This document shows, piece by piece, positions 42,956 to 52,436 of a stretch of 64,000 bases of DNA; position 1 is the stretch's first letter, and every line of letters begins with the position of its first letter. Origin of the DNA: an uncultured Muribaculaceae bacterium (lineage in GTDB: Bacteria; Bacteroidota; Bacteroidia; Bacteroidales; Muribaculaceae); contig CANQZG010000011.1 of NCBI GenBank assembly GCA_947628305.1, forward strand, positions 1 to 64,000, read 5' to 3'. The position numbers and the translations under genes are program-made. Under the pieces are notes generated by a model. That model had not been told where the DNA came from. It ran no database searches and saw only the letters and a list, made by a program, of their open reading frames with translations.

Positions 42956-44551
42956 TTAAAGGTCAAGGCTCACTTTCTTCATTTTCTTCGTATGTGATTT
43001 CAGCTGCCTGTCCACAAACACCATAAATCCTTTGCCGAGATTGTATTTCTCGCCGTAACGGTCATAGACGACAGTCAATACATGACCCTTGTAATAAACA
43101 TTGTCGAGACAGAACCAGTCCCAGGTGTTATCAGGCACAAGAGGGTTGATTACAACAGAATTCCCTATCTGTGGCCTGATACCCACCAACCCTGAAATCA
43201 CAAGGTCACAATAGGTAGAATGATTATAGTGCTTACCACGTTCGTTGAACTCGGCCTTTCCCTCCGCAGCTCGCCTCTTGATAGCGTTGCGGGTCATCCA
43301 TTCACCGGTGTATGGATTCTGTGATTCATCAATCCATGAGACAACTTTCCCGTCTTCGGTCACAAGTTTCTGCGAACGGCTGTATTTCAAGAACTCGCTG
43401 AAATAATCCCTGTCGCTCACGATGTCCTGATGATAGTTGTTCAACAAATTGGCCATCGCTGTCAAGGTGACGGCAGTGGAGAACGGCCACACACGGCCGT
43501 TCCATGTACACGGTTTCTTTGCGGGAAGCTGGAATCCCGGATGGGACTGCTCGGTGGTTGTCATCCCGTATGGCGCACGGAATCCGTCATTGCTCAATAG
43601 GAACGACCATGCCTTAGCAAAACCTGCGTTATCAGACGGCAGGTTCACATACCATGGCGTGTAACCCTGCAATTCCCGGACATCCACAAGGCTGTCATTC
43701 GTGTCGGACCGTGTCTTGAAGAAAGACGCCTCGCCATCCCACAACCTCGTCTCCACCAACTTTTTCAATACATCGGCTTTCTTATTGTATTTTTCCCGAA
43801 TCTTTTGATTCCCCTTGAGACGGGCAATCTCGGCAATAGCCACAGCGTCACCGTACATATAGGAGTTTATTGTAGGGCGTTTACCGCTCCCGCCAACCGA
43901 GAATTCCATCCCGTCAAACGTGCAATGCATGCTGTACAACCCGTCATCATGCAATCCCACGATGTGCCCGCGACGCTCCTCAAGAGGAGTCCATTTCTCA
44001 TAATTGTCCACAAGGGAGTCAAGAAGACTTAAGACAACAGGGTCGGACGTGACCTTGTAATATTCGAGCAAGGAGTTGGCCGCCCAGAAACTATACCGAC
44101 GCGGCTCACCCTCTGTAAACCAAAAATCGGCGTACTTGTTGAGAAAACGGTTGTCCTTGAGCCATCGACCCTCGTAGAAATGATGCCCCGCAGGACAGCT
44201 GATTGAATTATATTTACCTGCCCAGCGCACATCAGGCAGAAACTCCGAAATTATAAATCCTGTGGGAGTCTGCTTTATGTGCTTGCGAAATGTCCACCAA
44301 CGGTAATAATAGGCGGTCTCCACATCCTTGTCGGGGCACTGGAAAAACGGGATATTGGCTTTCAGGAACCCCCATGCCGAATCATTGGATACATATTGGC
44401 GGTACAATTCATCGTCATCGGCGTTAAATCGGTCAATGTAACACTTGAAGTCATCAGGGTGCAATACCGATACTCCATCCCGGGCCGACAATGACACAAC
44501 TCCGAGAGTCGAAGCCAGGAGACACACACCTGTGATAAATATTTTTTTCAT
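42956..44551 (-). CDS. Secreted (alpha/alpha)6 glycoside hydrolase (MGH1/GH63-like)
   Basis: This 531-aa protein has a signal peptide at about 1-23 (MKKIFITGVCLLASTLG). The catalytic barrel resembles GH63/GH37-type trehalase-like hydrolases, with TWNGRVWPFSTA and HYNHSTYCDLVISGLVG. The substrate is not clear; alpha-glucosides or mannosides are possible. The ATG at 44551 is chosen because it starts the signal peptide. It starts 22 nt after kdsB ends, so the two may be cotranscribed. Confidence 0.8.
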   Translation of the reverse strand: MKKIFITGVCLLASTLGVVSLSARDGVSVLHPDDFKCYIDRFNADDDELYRQYVSNDSAWGFLKANIPFFQCPDKDVETAYYYRWWTFRKHIKQTPTGFIISEFLPDVRWAGKYNSISCPAGHHFYEGRWLKDNRFLNKYADFWFTEGEPRRYSFWAANSLLEYYKVTSDPVVLSLLDSLVDNYEKWTPLEERRGHIVGLHDDGLYSMHCTFDGMEFSVGGSGKRPTINSYMYGDAVAIAEIARLKGNQKIREKYNKKADVLKKLVETRLWDGEASFFKTRSDTNDSLVDVRELQGYTPWYVNLPSDNAGFAKAWSFLLSNDGFRAPYGMTTTEQSHPGFQLPAKKPCTWNGRVWPFSTAVTLTAMANLLNNYHQDIVSDRDYFSEFLKYSRSQKLVTEDGKVVSWIDESQNPYTGEWMTRNAIKRRAAEGKAEFNERGKHYNHSTYCDLVISGLVGIRPQIGNSVVINPLVPDNTWDWFCLDNVYYKGHVLTVVYDRYGEKYNLGKGFMVFVDRQLKSHTKKMKKVSLDL

Positions 44552-44573
44552 ACAATAGCGATTAAGTAGTCGT

Positions 44574-45338
44574 TTATAGTTTACCGTCGAGCAATAGATG
44601 ACGCGCCCGTTCAAGGTCCTCAGGAGTATCGATACCCACCGTCGGGGCATCGGTCAAAGCGGTCTTGATTCTATAACCGTTCTGAATCCATCGTAACTGT
44701 TCAAGCGACTCGGCGAGCTCCAGCGATGATTGCGGAAGCCGCGTGATTTCATCGAGAACCCCGGCACGATAGGCATACAGTCCTACATGTGTATGAAACA
44801 CAGCACTGTCAATCCACTCTTTCCATTCGTGGTTTCGGACGTATGGGATAATCGAACGGCTGAAATATATCGCGTTCATCCTGTCATCAAGGACCACCTT
44901 AGGGGTATTGGGGTTAAATAATGCGTCCCAGCCGAGCGCAGGGTCAAACCGGCGCACAAGCGTCGCGATGGATGTCGTGGGGTCATCAATGAAGCATTGT
45001 TTGACGGCCCGTATCTGTTCAGGGGCAATAAACGGTTCATCCCCCTGTATATTAATCACCACATCGGCCTTGGATTCCAGATTGGAGTACGCCTCCCGAC
45101 AACGGTCGGTCCCGCTGCGATGTTCAGTCGATGTCATCACCGCACGCCCACCGAACCCCCTGACCGCATCCATGATACGTTCGTCATCGGTGGCGACAAC
45201 GACATCATCAAGTTCCTTGCTCACCTGACGATACACCCGTTCAATCATAGTCATGCCACCGATGTCGGCAAGCGGCTTTCCCGGGAAACGGCTCGAAGCA
45301 TAACGCGCCGGTATTATTCCGATAAATGTAAGTTCCAT
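44574..45338 (-). CDS. kdsB: CMP-KDO synthetase
   Basis: This 254-aa 3-deoxy-manno-octulosonate cytidylyltransferase activates KDO with CTP for lipid A/LPS core synthesis in the cytoplasm. The nucleotide-binding start IIPARYASSRFPGKPL and the QGDEPF and HVGLYAYR segments are typical. Length is normal. It is followed by the secreted glycosidase gene. Confidence 0.95.
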   Translation of the reverse strand: MELTFIGIIPARYASSRFPGKPLADIGGMTMIERVYRQVSKELDDVVVATDDERIMDAVRGFGGRAVMTSTEHRSGTDRCREAYSNLESKADVVINIQGDEPFIAPEQIRAVKQCFIDDPTTSIATLVRRFDPALGWDALFNPNTPKVVLDDRMNAIYFSRSIIPYVRNHEWKEWIDSAVFHTHVGLYAYRAGVLDEITRLPQSSLELAESLEQLRWIQNGYRIKTALTDAPTVGIDTPEDLERARHLLLDGKL

Positions 45339-45351
45339 CTATATTGATTAA

Positions 45352-45428
45352 ATTCCTAACTCCTAACTCCTAATTCCTAATTCCTAACTCCTAACTCCTA
45401 ACTCCAAATTCCTAATTCCTAACTCCAA
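45352..45428. repeat. Degenerate heptamer repeat array
   Basis: About ten tandem copies of CTAACTC or CTAATTC with CCAAATT variants fill the gap between kdsB and the flippase-like gene. The array also encodes the last four codons of the flippase-like gene. It is a simple-sequence array that may vary in length. Confidence 0.65.
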
Positions 45429-46440
45429 ATTTCCCTCTAACCCATGACGGAATCATGAAAGCTCCTATGACAAGGTAGACATAATAGGTGATTACACGCC
45501 ATAGTAGCGCGATTACCAACGCTATTCCTGTCGAATTTATCATGTCGCCGTAATACTCGGTAAACAGCCATTCACTCAACCCGCTTCCACCGGGCGTGGG
45601 ACTCACCAGCAGCACAACCCACACGACAGACTGACGGGCGAAAGCCACAAGCTGGTCAATACCGGGCACAAATCCCCAAAACAGGGCATTGACAATCAGA
45701 TACCTCGACAACCAGGAGACAGCTGTCGCGAAAAACGCTTTAAGCCACCACCCAAAGGAACATCCTCGCAATTCCATCCCGGCCACCGCCATATTGTCAC
45801 CGAGCGTCTCAACCTTTGGTCGCCAGCGTTTCAACAAAGGCAGCCGGAACAGTGTAGACAGTATACATTTAACAACAGTGGGTTTGACAATTATGCCGAC
45901 AAAAAGCAATCCCGTATAGATTACGAGTCCTGAATATACCAGCCAAAACACCGTCTGCAATCCCATAGTAAACATTCCTCCATCGAAGCCGAACAAATCG
46001 CCATACGGGACAAAGAGCATAACGACCGGCAACGACACGACAAAAAACAGCTCGTCCAGGAACAATGTCACCAAGGTCAATGTGGTCGCACGCCCCAGTT
46101 CGATTCCCTCACGGTTCATGAACACCATGCCGAGTGCGCTTCCACCCACCACCGACGGCGTGACACATGAGGTGAACTCACACATCATGCACACCCTGAC
46201 CGACTGTCCCCATGTCAGGCGACGGTCGGTTATGGCACGGAACCGCCAGCTAAGACCAAAATCGCGTCCCCCCATGCACACCCATGCCAACGCAATGGCA
46301 CAGACCGCACGCCAGTCAAAATCAATCTCACCCCATACCGCCGGATTAAACTCCCTGTAGAACAGATAGGCCACAACGGCCATACCTATCACCACAGGGG
46401 CGATGACTTTCAGCAGAATACCGCGGGATGACATCTCCAA
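45412..46440 (-). CDS. YbhN/LPG-synthase-TM-like membrane protein
   Basis: This 342-aa integral membrane protein has about eight transmembrane segments and the UPF0104 pattern (SVVGGSALGMVFMNREG; VSPTPGGSGLSEWLF). Related domains flip or synthesise lipids, and here it is a stand-alone domain without the synthase part. It starts 7 nt after the L,D-transpeptidase gene ends and may share its transcript. Its C-terminus runs into the heptamer array. Confidence 0.83.
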   Translation of the reverse strand: MEMSSRGILLKVIAPVVIGMAVVAYLFYREFNPAVWGEIDFDWRAVCAIALAWVCMGGRDFGLSWRFRAITDRRLTWGQSVRVCMMCEFTSCVTPSVVGGSALGMVFMNREGIELGRATTLTLVTLFLDELFFVVSLPVVMLFVPYGDLFGFDGGMFTMGLQTVFWLVYSGLVIYTGLLFVGIIVKPTVVKCILSTLFRLPLLKRWRPKVETLGDNMAVAGMELRGCSFGWWLKAFFATAVSWLSRYLIVNALFWGFVPGIDQLVAFARQSVVWVVLLVSPTPGGSGLSEWLFTEYYGDMINSTGIALVIALLWRVITYYVYLVIGAFMIPSWVRGKFGVRN

Positions 46441-46447
46441 TAGTTTC

Positions 46448-47443
46448 TTATCTCACTGAAACACTGTCAGCTGTGGCTACCGTAGCTGAATCCACGACCG
46501 ACACCGTTGACACTTCTACAGAATCGGTCGACATTGTCACAATGGTATCGGTGACCACAGAATCGACAACCGCCACGACCGAATCCTTGGGTTCTGACGG
46601 CAGGATATATGCATCAGACGACAATGGCGTTAACCCCGTCGATATTGTCGGCACCGGGGAACCCTCCGAGTCATTGACCGCAGCGTCACGCTTACTCGGG
46701 TTCACGATTATAGGCATACCCGGCTTGGCGTATGTCACAAGTTCAAGAATGGCCTGATTCTGAATGCGTATACAACCATGGCTGACTCGAAGTCCCAACG
46801 ACCTGGGAGACCCTGTGCCATGTATACCTATCTGTGAAGTGACAGGAGTGTTCAATCTTATGAACCGTGGCCCGAAGTGCCCCTTGACCTTGGATGTGTG
46901 GCCGTTATCATCGGTAAAAAGCCAGTCGGTGCTGTCATAGATACCCTGTGCGGTGAAAAAGCCTTCAGGTGTACGGGAGTCAGCCTTCTTATGCTTTGTC
47001 CCGTAATTACGCCCACAGGCCGTCTTATACACCTTGACTACATTGCCGTAACGGTCAAACAACGCCACATTCATCGAAGCCTTGTCAACCACGATAAAAT
47101 ATTTGTGCCGGTTGTTCAACAAACGGTCGGCGTATGGAAAATTCTCATCAAGCATCCTCATCAATATGCCCGATTGATATTCACTCCAATGCCCCGATTC
47201 ACGCATAAATGCCAACGCCTGTTCCTTATCCTTGAAACGGCGCGGAGGTAGCGAGATGTCGGTATAGTCGACAGAGTCAGCCTCGGTCGAGTCAGGCTTT
47301 ATCAGGTCGCTTTCCTCAATGACAGGCTCGCCGACATCGACGGTATCGACCGACACCGTTTCGCGGTCAGCCGACCTCCCGCCACAGGAAGCGAATAGAA
47401 ACGCCGAAAACAATGTGACAAATAAAAGGTTCAAATATCTCAT
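46448..47443 (-). CDS. L,D-transpeptidase (YkuD) lipoprotein
   Basis: This 331-aa lipoprotein has a lipobox ending at C20 (FLFASC). The catalytic domain (about 110-240) holds H208 and the SHGCIR motif with catalytic C224. It would cross-link peptidoglycan or attach proteins to it in the periplasm. The tail (about 290-331) is an unusual Val/Ser/Asp/Thr-rich low-complexity stretch. It is transcribed with the flippase-like gene. Confidence 0.88.
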   Translation of the reverse strand: MRYLNLLFVTLFSAFLFASCGGRSADRETVSVDTVDVGEPVIEESDLIKPDSTEADSVDYTDISLPPRRFKDKEQALAFMRESGHWSEYQSGILMRMLDENFPYADRLLNNRHKYFIVVDKASMNVALFDRYGNVVKVYKTACGRNYGTKHKKADSRTPEGFFTAQGIYDSTDWLFTDDNGHTSKVKGHFGPRFIRLNTPVTSQIGIHGTGSPRSLGLRVSHGCIRIQNQAILELVTYAKPGMPIIVNPSKRDAAVNDSEGSPVPTISTGLTPLSSDAYILPSEPKDSVVAVVDSVVTDTIVTMSTDSVEVSTVSVVDSATVATADSVSVR

Positions 47444-47559
47444 AATATCAGTATCTTGGATTAAAATGCAAATTTAACAAAACTCAGGGACTGTTCCAAT
47501 TTTATCCCTCACTTTTGCACAATCAATACCACACATCCCGCCAATCCCGCGAAAATAAC

Positions 47560-47567
47560 TATCTTTG
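47560..47567 (+). promoter_or_regulatory. Promoter -7 box of the orphan RhuM gene
   Basis: TATCTTTG lies 18 nt before the ATG at 47586. No -33 match is clear. Confidence 0.45.
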
Positions 47568-47585
47568 TGAAATAATGTTTTGATT

Positions 47586-48608
47586 ATGGACGAGAACAAT
47601 CAGATAATAATATATCAGGGCGAAGATGGCGAAACCCGCATTGAGGTTAAATTTACAGGTGATACCGTCTGGCTGTCGCAACAACAGATGGCTGAACTTT
47701 ATCAGACAACCCGACCGAACATAGTCCAACATATCCGAAACATCTATGAGGATGGCGAATTGGAGGAAACGGCAACCTGTAAGAATTTCTTACAGGTTCG
47801 GCAAGAAGGGAAACGGCAAGTTTCCCGTGAGATTCCATTTTACAATCTCGACATGATTATATCATTAGGGTATAGGATTCGGTCGGTTATCGCCACTCAT
47901 TTCAGACGATGGGCGACAGAACGGCTGAAAGAGTATATCGTCAAAGGATTCACTATGGACGATGAACGGCTGAAAGGCAACGGAGGGGGTGCTTACTGGC
48001 GTGAACTCCTCGACCGCATCCGCGACATCCGTAGTTCGGAAAAAGTTATGTACCGTCAGGTTCTCGACCTTTATGCAACCGCCGTTGACTATGACCCCCG
48101 TTCTGATATCTCCATTGAGTTTTTCAAGATTGTACAGAATAAACTCCACTTCGCAGCACATGGCCATACCGCAGCAGAGGTAATTTTCAAACGCGCGAAT
48201 GCCGACTCTCCCCTTATGGGACTTACGTCATTCAAAGGAGACCATCCGACATTGCGAGATGCAAAAATCGCCAAGAACTATCTAAGCGAAGAAGAATTAA
48301 AGATTCTGAACAATCTCGTATCAGGATACTTTGATTTCGCGGAAATTCAGGCAATGCGCCGCCGACCGATGTATATGAGCGACTATGTGCAACAACTTGA
48401 CAACATACTTTCTTCGACCGGGGAAGCATTACTTAATGAACCCGGGACTATAAGCCATCAGCAAGCCATGGAGAAAGCGGAACAGGAATACCGCCTGTTT
48501 CAAGTACGCGAATTATCCCCTGTAGAACGAGCCTACCTTGAAACAATCAAAGCATTAAACACTAAAGCCAAGGGCAAACAGGATAAACGGGACGATAACC
48601 TCAAATAA
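47586..48608 (+). CDS. RhuM-family protein, orphan
   Basis: This 340-aa protein has the RhuM pattern (TVWLSQQQMAELYQTTRPNI; FYNLDMIISLGYRI) and a C-terminal region with HFAAHGHTAAEVI. It lacks the Fic HxFxDGNKR motif that the RhuM-Fic protein at 17916 has. I use the ATG at 47586, since only a TTG lies upstream. It is a single plus-strand gene among minus-strand core genes and is less GC-rich, so it was probably acquired. Function is unclear; virulence, toxin or restriction-related roles have been proposed. Confidence 0.82.
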   Translation: MDENNQIIIYQGEDGETRIEVKFTGDTVWLSQQQMAELYQTTRPNIVQHIRNIYEDGELEETATCKNFLQVRQEGKRQVSREIPFYNLDMIISLGYRIRSVIATHFRRWATERLKEYIVKGFTMDDERLKGNGGGAYWRELLDRIRDIRSSEKVMYRQVLDLYATAVDYDPRSDISIEFFKIVQNKLHFAAHGHTAAEVIFKRANADSPLMGLTSFKGDHPTLRDAKIAKNYLSEEELKILNNLVSGYFDFAEIQAMRRRPMYMSDYVQQLDNILSSTGEALLNEPGTISHQQAMEKAEQEYRLFQVRELSPVERAYLETIKALNTKAKGKQDKRDDNLK

Positions 48609-48625
48609 AATAAGAGATTGTCATT

Positions 48626-48961
48626 TCAGAATGTTTCGTCCCGTGGGTTGCGCGGTGGGGTGACAGCGGGAGATGATTTCCCCGGTGACTTTCCTTTCTT
48701 TGACGTGACGGTCTTCCGACGGGATGACTTCTTTATCGAGTCGCGTCTCTCACGCCGCTCATTTTCATGAACCGCCTCAAGGGAGTCAACCGCACGCAGC
48801 CTTGCCTCCTGTTCTTCCACAAATTCATCTATGGGCTGCGAAAGGGATGGCGCATCAATGCCGGTATGCTGCCGTCCAATGGCAACGCCCATCACGATAA
48901 CGACAAGAATCACAGCGAGGACAATCAGTCCGCGACGCTCGCTTGAAGTGAAATAACCCAT
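48626..48961 (-). CDS. Small membrane-anchored hypothetical protein
   Basis: This 111-aa protein has one transmembrane helix (about 12-28) followed by a long, highly charged tail rich in Lys, Arg and Ser. I know no family. It starts 4 nt after the sodium symporter gene ends and is probably cotranscribed with it. Confidence 0.7.
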   Translation of the reverse strand: MGYFTSSERRGLIVLAVILVVIVMGVAIGRQHTGIDAPSLSQPIDEFVEEQEARLRAVDSLEAVHENERRERRDSIKKSSRRKTVTSKKGKSPGKSSPAVTPPRNPRDETF

Positions 48962-48965
48962 CGTA

Positions 48966-50330
48966 TCACACCAAATTAGAAAACAACACCATCGCTATCA
49001 ATACCGGACATACAAACCGCACAAGGAACAACAGCAACGGATACGCCCTCGATGTCACCGTACCCCCGTTGGTCAGTTCATTCCTGAACAGTCCGCGTGG
49101 CGCAAACCATCCCATGTAGACACACAGGAATATCGACCCGACAGGCAAACATATATTGGTTGCAAAGAAATCGAGAGCGTCAAATATCACCATATCGCCT
49201 ATCCTTACATCAGACAACACCCCCTGTGACAACGCACAGACCGTACTCAACAGGAAAAGCGGGAGCATAACACCCAGGACTGCCTTGACGCGAGTGAGCC
49301 TGAAACGATGCTGCATGAACGCCACCGACACCTCGGCAATGGAGATAGTCGAGGTCAACGCGGCCACCATCAGGAACAGGAAGAAAAGCGTTGACCACAC
49401 CTGCGTCCCGGGCATACGCGCAAACACCTCGGGAAGCGTGACAAACACCAACGTCGCCCCTCTCAACCCCTCGCCCTCAAGATGGAACGAGGTCACGGCA
49501 GGGAAAATGATGACACCCATCAGCACAGCCACAAGAAGGTCGAGCAACGATACAGTCACAGCCGTGCGCGTCAACCTCGTGTCCCGGGGATAATACGATG
49601 AATATGTAACCAAGATACCCATGCCGAGGCTTAACGAGAAAAACGCCTGACCTAATGCATTAAGAGCGACCCCCGGGGTGATTTTTGAAAAATCGGGGTT
49701 CAGGAAATAATCCAGACCCTCGGCCGCACCGGGCAATGACAGCGAAACCCCGCAGAATATAACCAACAGCACAAAAAGCAACGGCATCAGCACATTTGAC
49801 AACCGCTCGATTCCTTTCTGCACCCCGAACAAAAGAATAACGATGTTCAACGCAATCATGAAATAGGTGTTGACCGTGGCATTCCAACCATCGGCTATAA
49901 ACTGCGTCATACGAGCCGAAAACTGCCCGGATGACACGACTTCCGCATCCCCGACAGGCTCATACAGAAACCCCGTGACCGACTGCCACAGGTATTCAAA
50001 CGTCCACCCGGCCACAACGATATAGAAACTCAAAATCAAATAACTCGCGACAATCGCAAGAATCCCCACACTCCACCATGGGCGACGTGCGCCAAGATTA
50101 ACGAACGCCCCCAAGGCATCGCTGCGTCCGCCACGCCCAAGAGCAAATTCAGCCAACATCACCGGGATTCCCAACAAGAAAACGCAAGCGACATAGACAA
50201 GCAGGAACGCCGCGCCACCGTTGGCCTGTGCCTCGGCGGGAAACCGCCATATATTACCCAAACCAACAGCCGAGCCGACCGTCGCCGCCACAAGACCTAT
50301 CTTGGATGCAAATTGTATCTTTTCAGACAT
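48966..50330 (-). CDS. Sodium-dependent transporter, NSS/SNF family
   Basis: This 454-aa protein has about 11 to 12 transmembrane helices. The first helix carries the signature VGSAVGLGNIWRFP, which shapes the sodium and substrate site. It probably imports an amino acid or a related amine by sodium symport; the substrate cannot be told from sequence. Helix 11-12 and length are normal. Confidence 0.92.
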   Translation of the reverse strand: MSEKIQFASKIGLVAATVGSAVGLGNIWRFPAEAQANGGAAFLLVYVACVFLLGIPVMLAEFALGRGGRSDALGAFVNLGARRPWWSVGILAIVASYLILSFYIVVAGWTFEYLWQSVTGFLYEPVGDAEVVSSGQFSARMTQFIADGWNATVNTYFMIALNIVILLFGVQKGIERLSNVLMPLLFVLLVIFCGVSLSLPGAAEGLDYFLNPDFSKITPGVALNALGQAFFSLSLGMGILVTYSSYYPRDTRLTRTAVTVSLLDLLVAVLMGVIIFPAVTSFHLEGEGLRGATLVFVTLPEVFARMPGTQVWSTLFFLFLMVAALTSTISIAEVSVAFMQHRFRLTRVKAVLGVMLPLFLLSTVCALSQGVLSDVRIGDMVIFDALDFFATNICLPVGSIFLCVYMGWFAPRGLFRNELTNGGTVTSRAYPLLLFLVRFVCPVLIAMVLFSNLV

Positions 50331-50341
50331 GCACTACTCCT

Positions 50342-50652
50342 TAGAGATTGTTTAAATTTTTATCATTGAATTTTTGTAGGTGTTTTACGATGATTTCCGT
50401 CATGCAGATGAGGGAGTGATGCGGGCATCATGACCGAGTCAAAGGGCGGAAAGCGCGTAAAAGACCATTTATTTAGCCGTTAAGGGATTGTCAAGGCTCT
50501 TTCGGGTCAATTTTAAAGTTCTCGCTCGTCAAATATTTCAATATTATCCTCGCTCGTCCTTTAAAATTCCCTCCGAAATAGCTCTTAAAAATTCTTATGA
50601 GAACCTTTAGCTCAATGAGCGCATGCTCATTAAAATTTTAAACAATCTCTTA
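50342..50652. mobile_element. MITE-like repeat with terminal inverted repeats
   Basis: The left end (from 50342, AGAGATTGTTTAAATTTTTA) and the right end (to 50652, reverse complement TTAAGAGATTGTTTAAAATT) are near-perfect inverted repeats around about 310 bp. Inside are two CTCGCTCGTC copies (50521 and 50549) and a palindrome ATGAGC-GCAT-GCTCAT (50615-50630). There is no coding potential, so it may be a non-autonomous transposon remnant or a folded intergenic repeat. Confidence 0.5.
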
Positions 50653-50728
50653 AAAATTGACGCAAATTTACAAAATTATACGACAACATGAAACCATTAT
50701 CGCATTTTACATGTAAAATTATTCATAA

Positions 50729-50760
50729 TTTGCCCGTATGACGATTTTTCGCTAAATTCG
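50729..50760 (+). promoter_or_regulatory. folP promoter
   Basis: TTTG at 50729-50732 and TAAATTCG, a near match to the -7 box, at 50753-50760 are 20 bp apart and 19 nt before the start. Confidence 0.45.
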
Positions 50761-50779
50761 CAACCATATCCCGCACCCA

Positions 50780-51637
50780 ATGCAACAGTTCCAACCATTC
50801 TCACTGAACCTGAAAGGTCGTCTGTTAGAGGCCGACCGCCCATTAGTGATGGGCATCCTCAATGTCACACCTGACTCTTTCTATGACGGCTCGCGGTCAT
50901 TCGACACCGACACCGTCAGCCGGCGCGTGGAGCAAATGGTCGCAGAGGGTGCGGACATAATCGACATCGGTGCATATTCCTCACGCCCCGGTGCCGATGA
51001 CGTATCCGTTGACGAGGAATTGAGACGACTGGCCATGGGCATGGAGATTATCAGGCATATCACGCCCGACATCCCGGTATCGGTTGACACTTTCCGCGCC
51101 CGTGTCGCCCGCGTCGCCGTCAATGAGATGGATGCCAATATTATCAACGACATCTCGGGAGGCGACCTTGACCCTGACATGTTCGACACTGTCGCAGAAC
51201 TCGCCGTTCCATACGTGCTTATGCACATGCGGGGCACACCGGCCACCATGCAATCAATGACCGACTATAACGATGTCACGGCCGATGTCATCACCGACCT
51301 CTCTGTCAAGCTGAACCGCCTTAACCTCGCGGGGGTCGCCGATGTCATCATCGACCCAGGTTTCGGTTTCAGTAAGACCCTCGATGACAACTACCGGCTT
51401 ATGGAGTCACTGCCGACGTTCGGCGAAGCGTTCCCGGGTCGTCCGTTGTTGGTGGGCGTATCACGCAAATCGATGCTCACCCGGTTGCTCGGAATCGCCC
51501 CCGACGATGCGCTCAACGCCACCACCGCGCTCAACACCATCGCAATGACACTCGGTGCGTCAATCCTGCGCGTCCACGATGTCAAGGCCTGTGTAGAGGC
51601 CGTCAAGGTGGCATCAAGATTTTTAAACAGCTTCTAA
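50780..51637 (+). CDS. folP: Dihydropteroate synthase
   Basis: This 285-aa enzyme joins 4-aminobenzoate to the pterin diphosphate in folate synthesis. Conserved segments MGILNVTPDSFYDGS (about 23-37), DIGAYSSRPGAD, DISGGDLD and GFGFSKTLDDN are present. Sulfonamides target this enzyme; no obvious resistance insertion is seen. cdaA follows 22 nt downstream, as in many Bacteroidales. Confidence 0.95.
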   Translation: MQQFQPFSLNLKGRLLEADRPLVMGILNVTPDSFYDGSRSFDTDTVSRRVEQMVAEGADIIDIGAYSSRPGADDVSVDEELRRLAMGMEIIRHITPDIPVSVDTFRARVARVAVNEMDANIINDISGGDLDPDMFDTVAELAVPYVLMHMRGTPATMQSMTDYNDVTADVITDLSVKLNRLNLAGVADVIIDPGFGFSKTLDDNYRLMESLPTFGEAFPGRPLLVGVSRKSMLTRLLGIAPDDALNATTALNTIAMTLGASILRVHDVKACVEAVKVASRFLNSF

Positions 51638-51659
51638 CAACACTCTACTGAAACAATCA

Positions 51660-52436
51660 ATGGAAGCATTCGGAATAAGAGACGCCCTCGACATCGCCAT
51701 AATGGCTCTCCTGCTCTTTTATCTATATCGCATAATGAAAGAGTCGGGCACAATCAATATCTTTTTCGGAGTACTGGCATTTATCGTCGTATGGGTGTTC
51801 GCCTCCCAGATTCTTGAGATGAAACTCATCGGGACGGTGCTCGACAAGTTCATGTCAATCGGACTGCTCGTGCTTGTAATCCTGTTCCAGGACCAAATCA
51901 AGCGTTTCCTCGTCGAACTGGGTGACCACAAACGATGGCAGTTCCTCAAGAAACTGTTCCATCACTCCAAGGATGACCCGTCAAGCGAGTCACGACGGTT
52001 TGTCCTGCCGATTGTCTACGCGTGCATGAACATGGCTAAGACCAAGACCGGCGCACTCATTGTCATAGAACAAGAGATTCCGCTCGAAAATTACGAGAAA
52101 TCAGGCGACATCATCGATGCACTCATCAATACACGTCTCATCGAGAATATATTTTTCAAGAACTCCCCCCTACATGACGGGGCGATGATTATCGCCCACG
52201 ACCGCATCAAGTCGGCAGGATGCATACTCCCGGTAAGCCACAGCACCGACATACCGCGCTCTCTCGGCCTACGCCACCGTTCAGCCCTCGGCATCTCACA
52301 GGCGACCGATGCCTTTGCCATCGTAGTGTCGGAGGAGACCGGCAAAATATCAATCGCCCATCGCGGACGTCTCACGACACGTATATCAAGCGCCGACCTC
52401 GAACACCGCCTCTCCCAACTGTTCATAAACGAATAA
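51660..52436 (+). CDS. cdaA: Diadenylate cyclase CdaA
   Basis: This 258-aa membrane enzyme makes c-di-AMP from two ATP, controlling potassium and osmotic balance. Three transmembrane helices (about 10-75) precede the DAC domain, with DGA at 173-175 and RHR at 205-207. It is probably cotranscribed with folP. It converges with the TamL-like gene, leaving little space for a terminator. Confidence 0.95.
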   Translation: MEAFGIRDALDIAIMALLLFYLYRIMKESGTINIFFGVLAFIVVWVFASQILEMKLIGTVLDKFMSIGLLVLVILFQDQIKRFLVELGDHKRWQFLKKLFHHSKDDPSSESRRFVLPIVYACMNMAKTKTGALIVIEQEIPLENYEKSGDIIDALINTRLIENIFFKNSPLHDGAMIIAHDRIKSAGCILPVSHSTDIPRSLGLRHRSALGISQATDAFAIVVSEETGKISIAHRGRLTTRISSADLEHRLSQLFINE

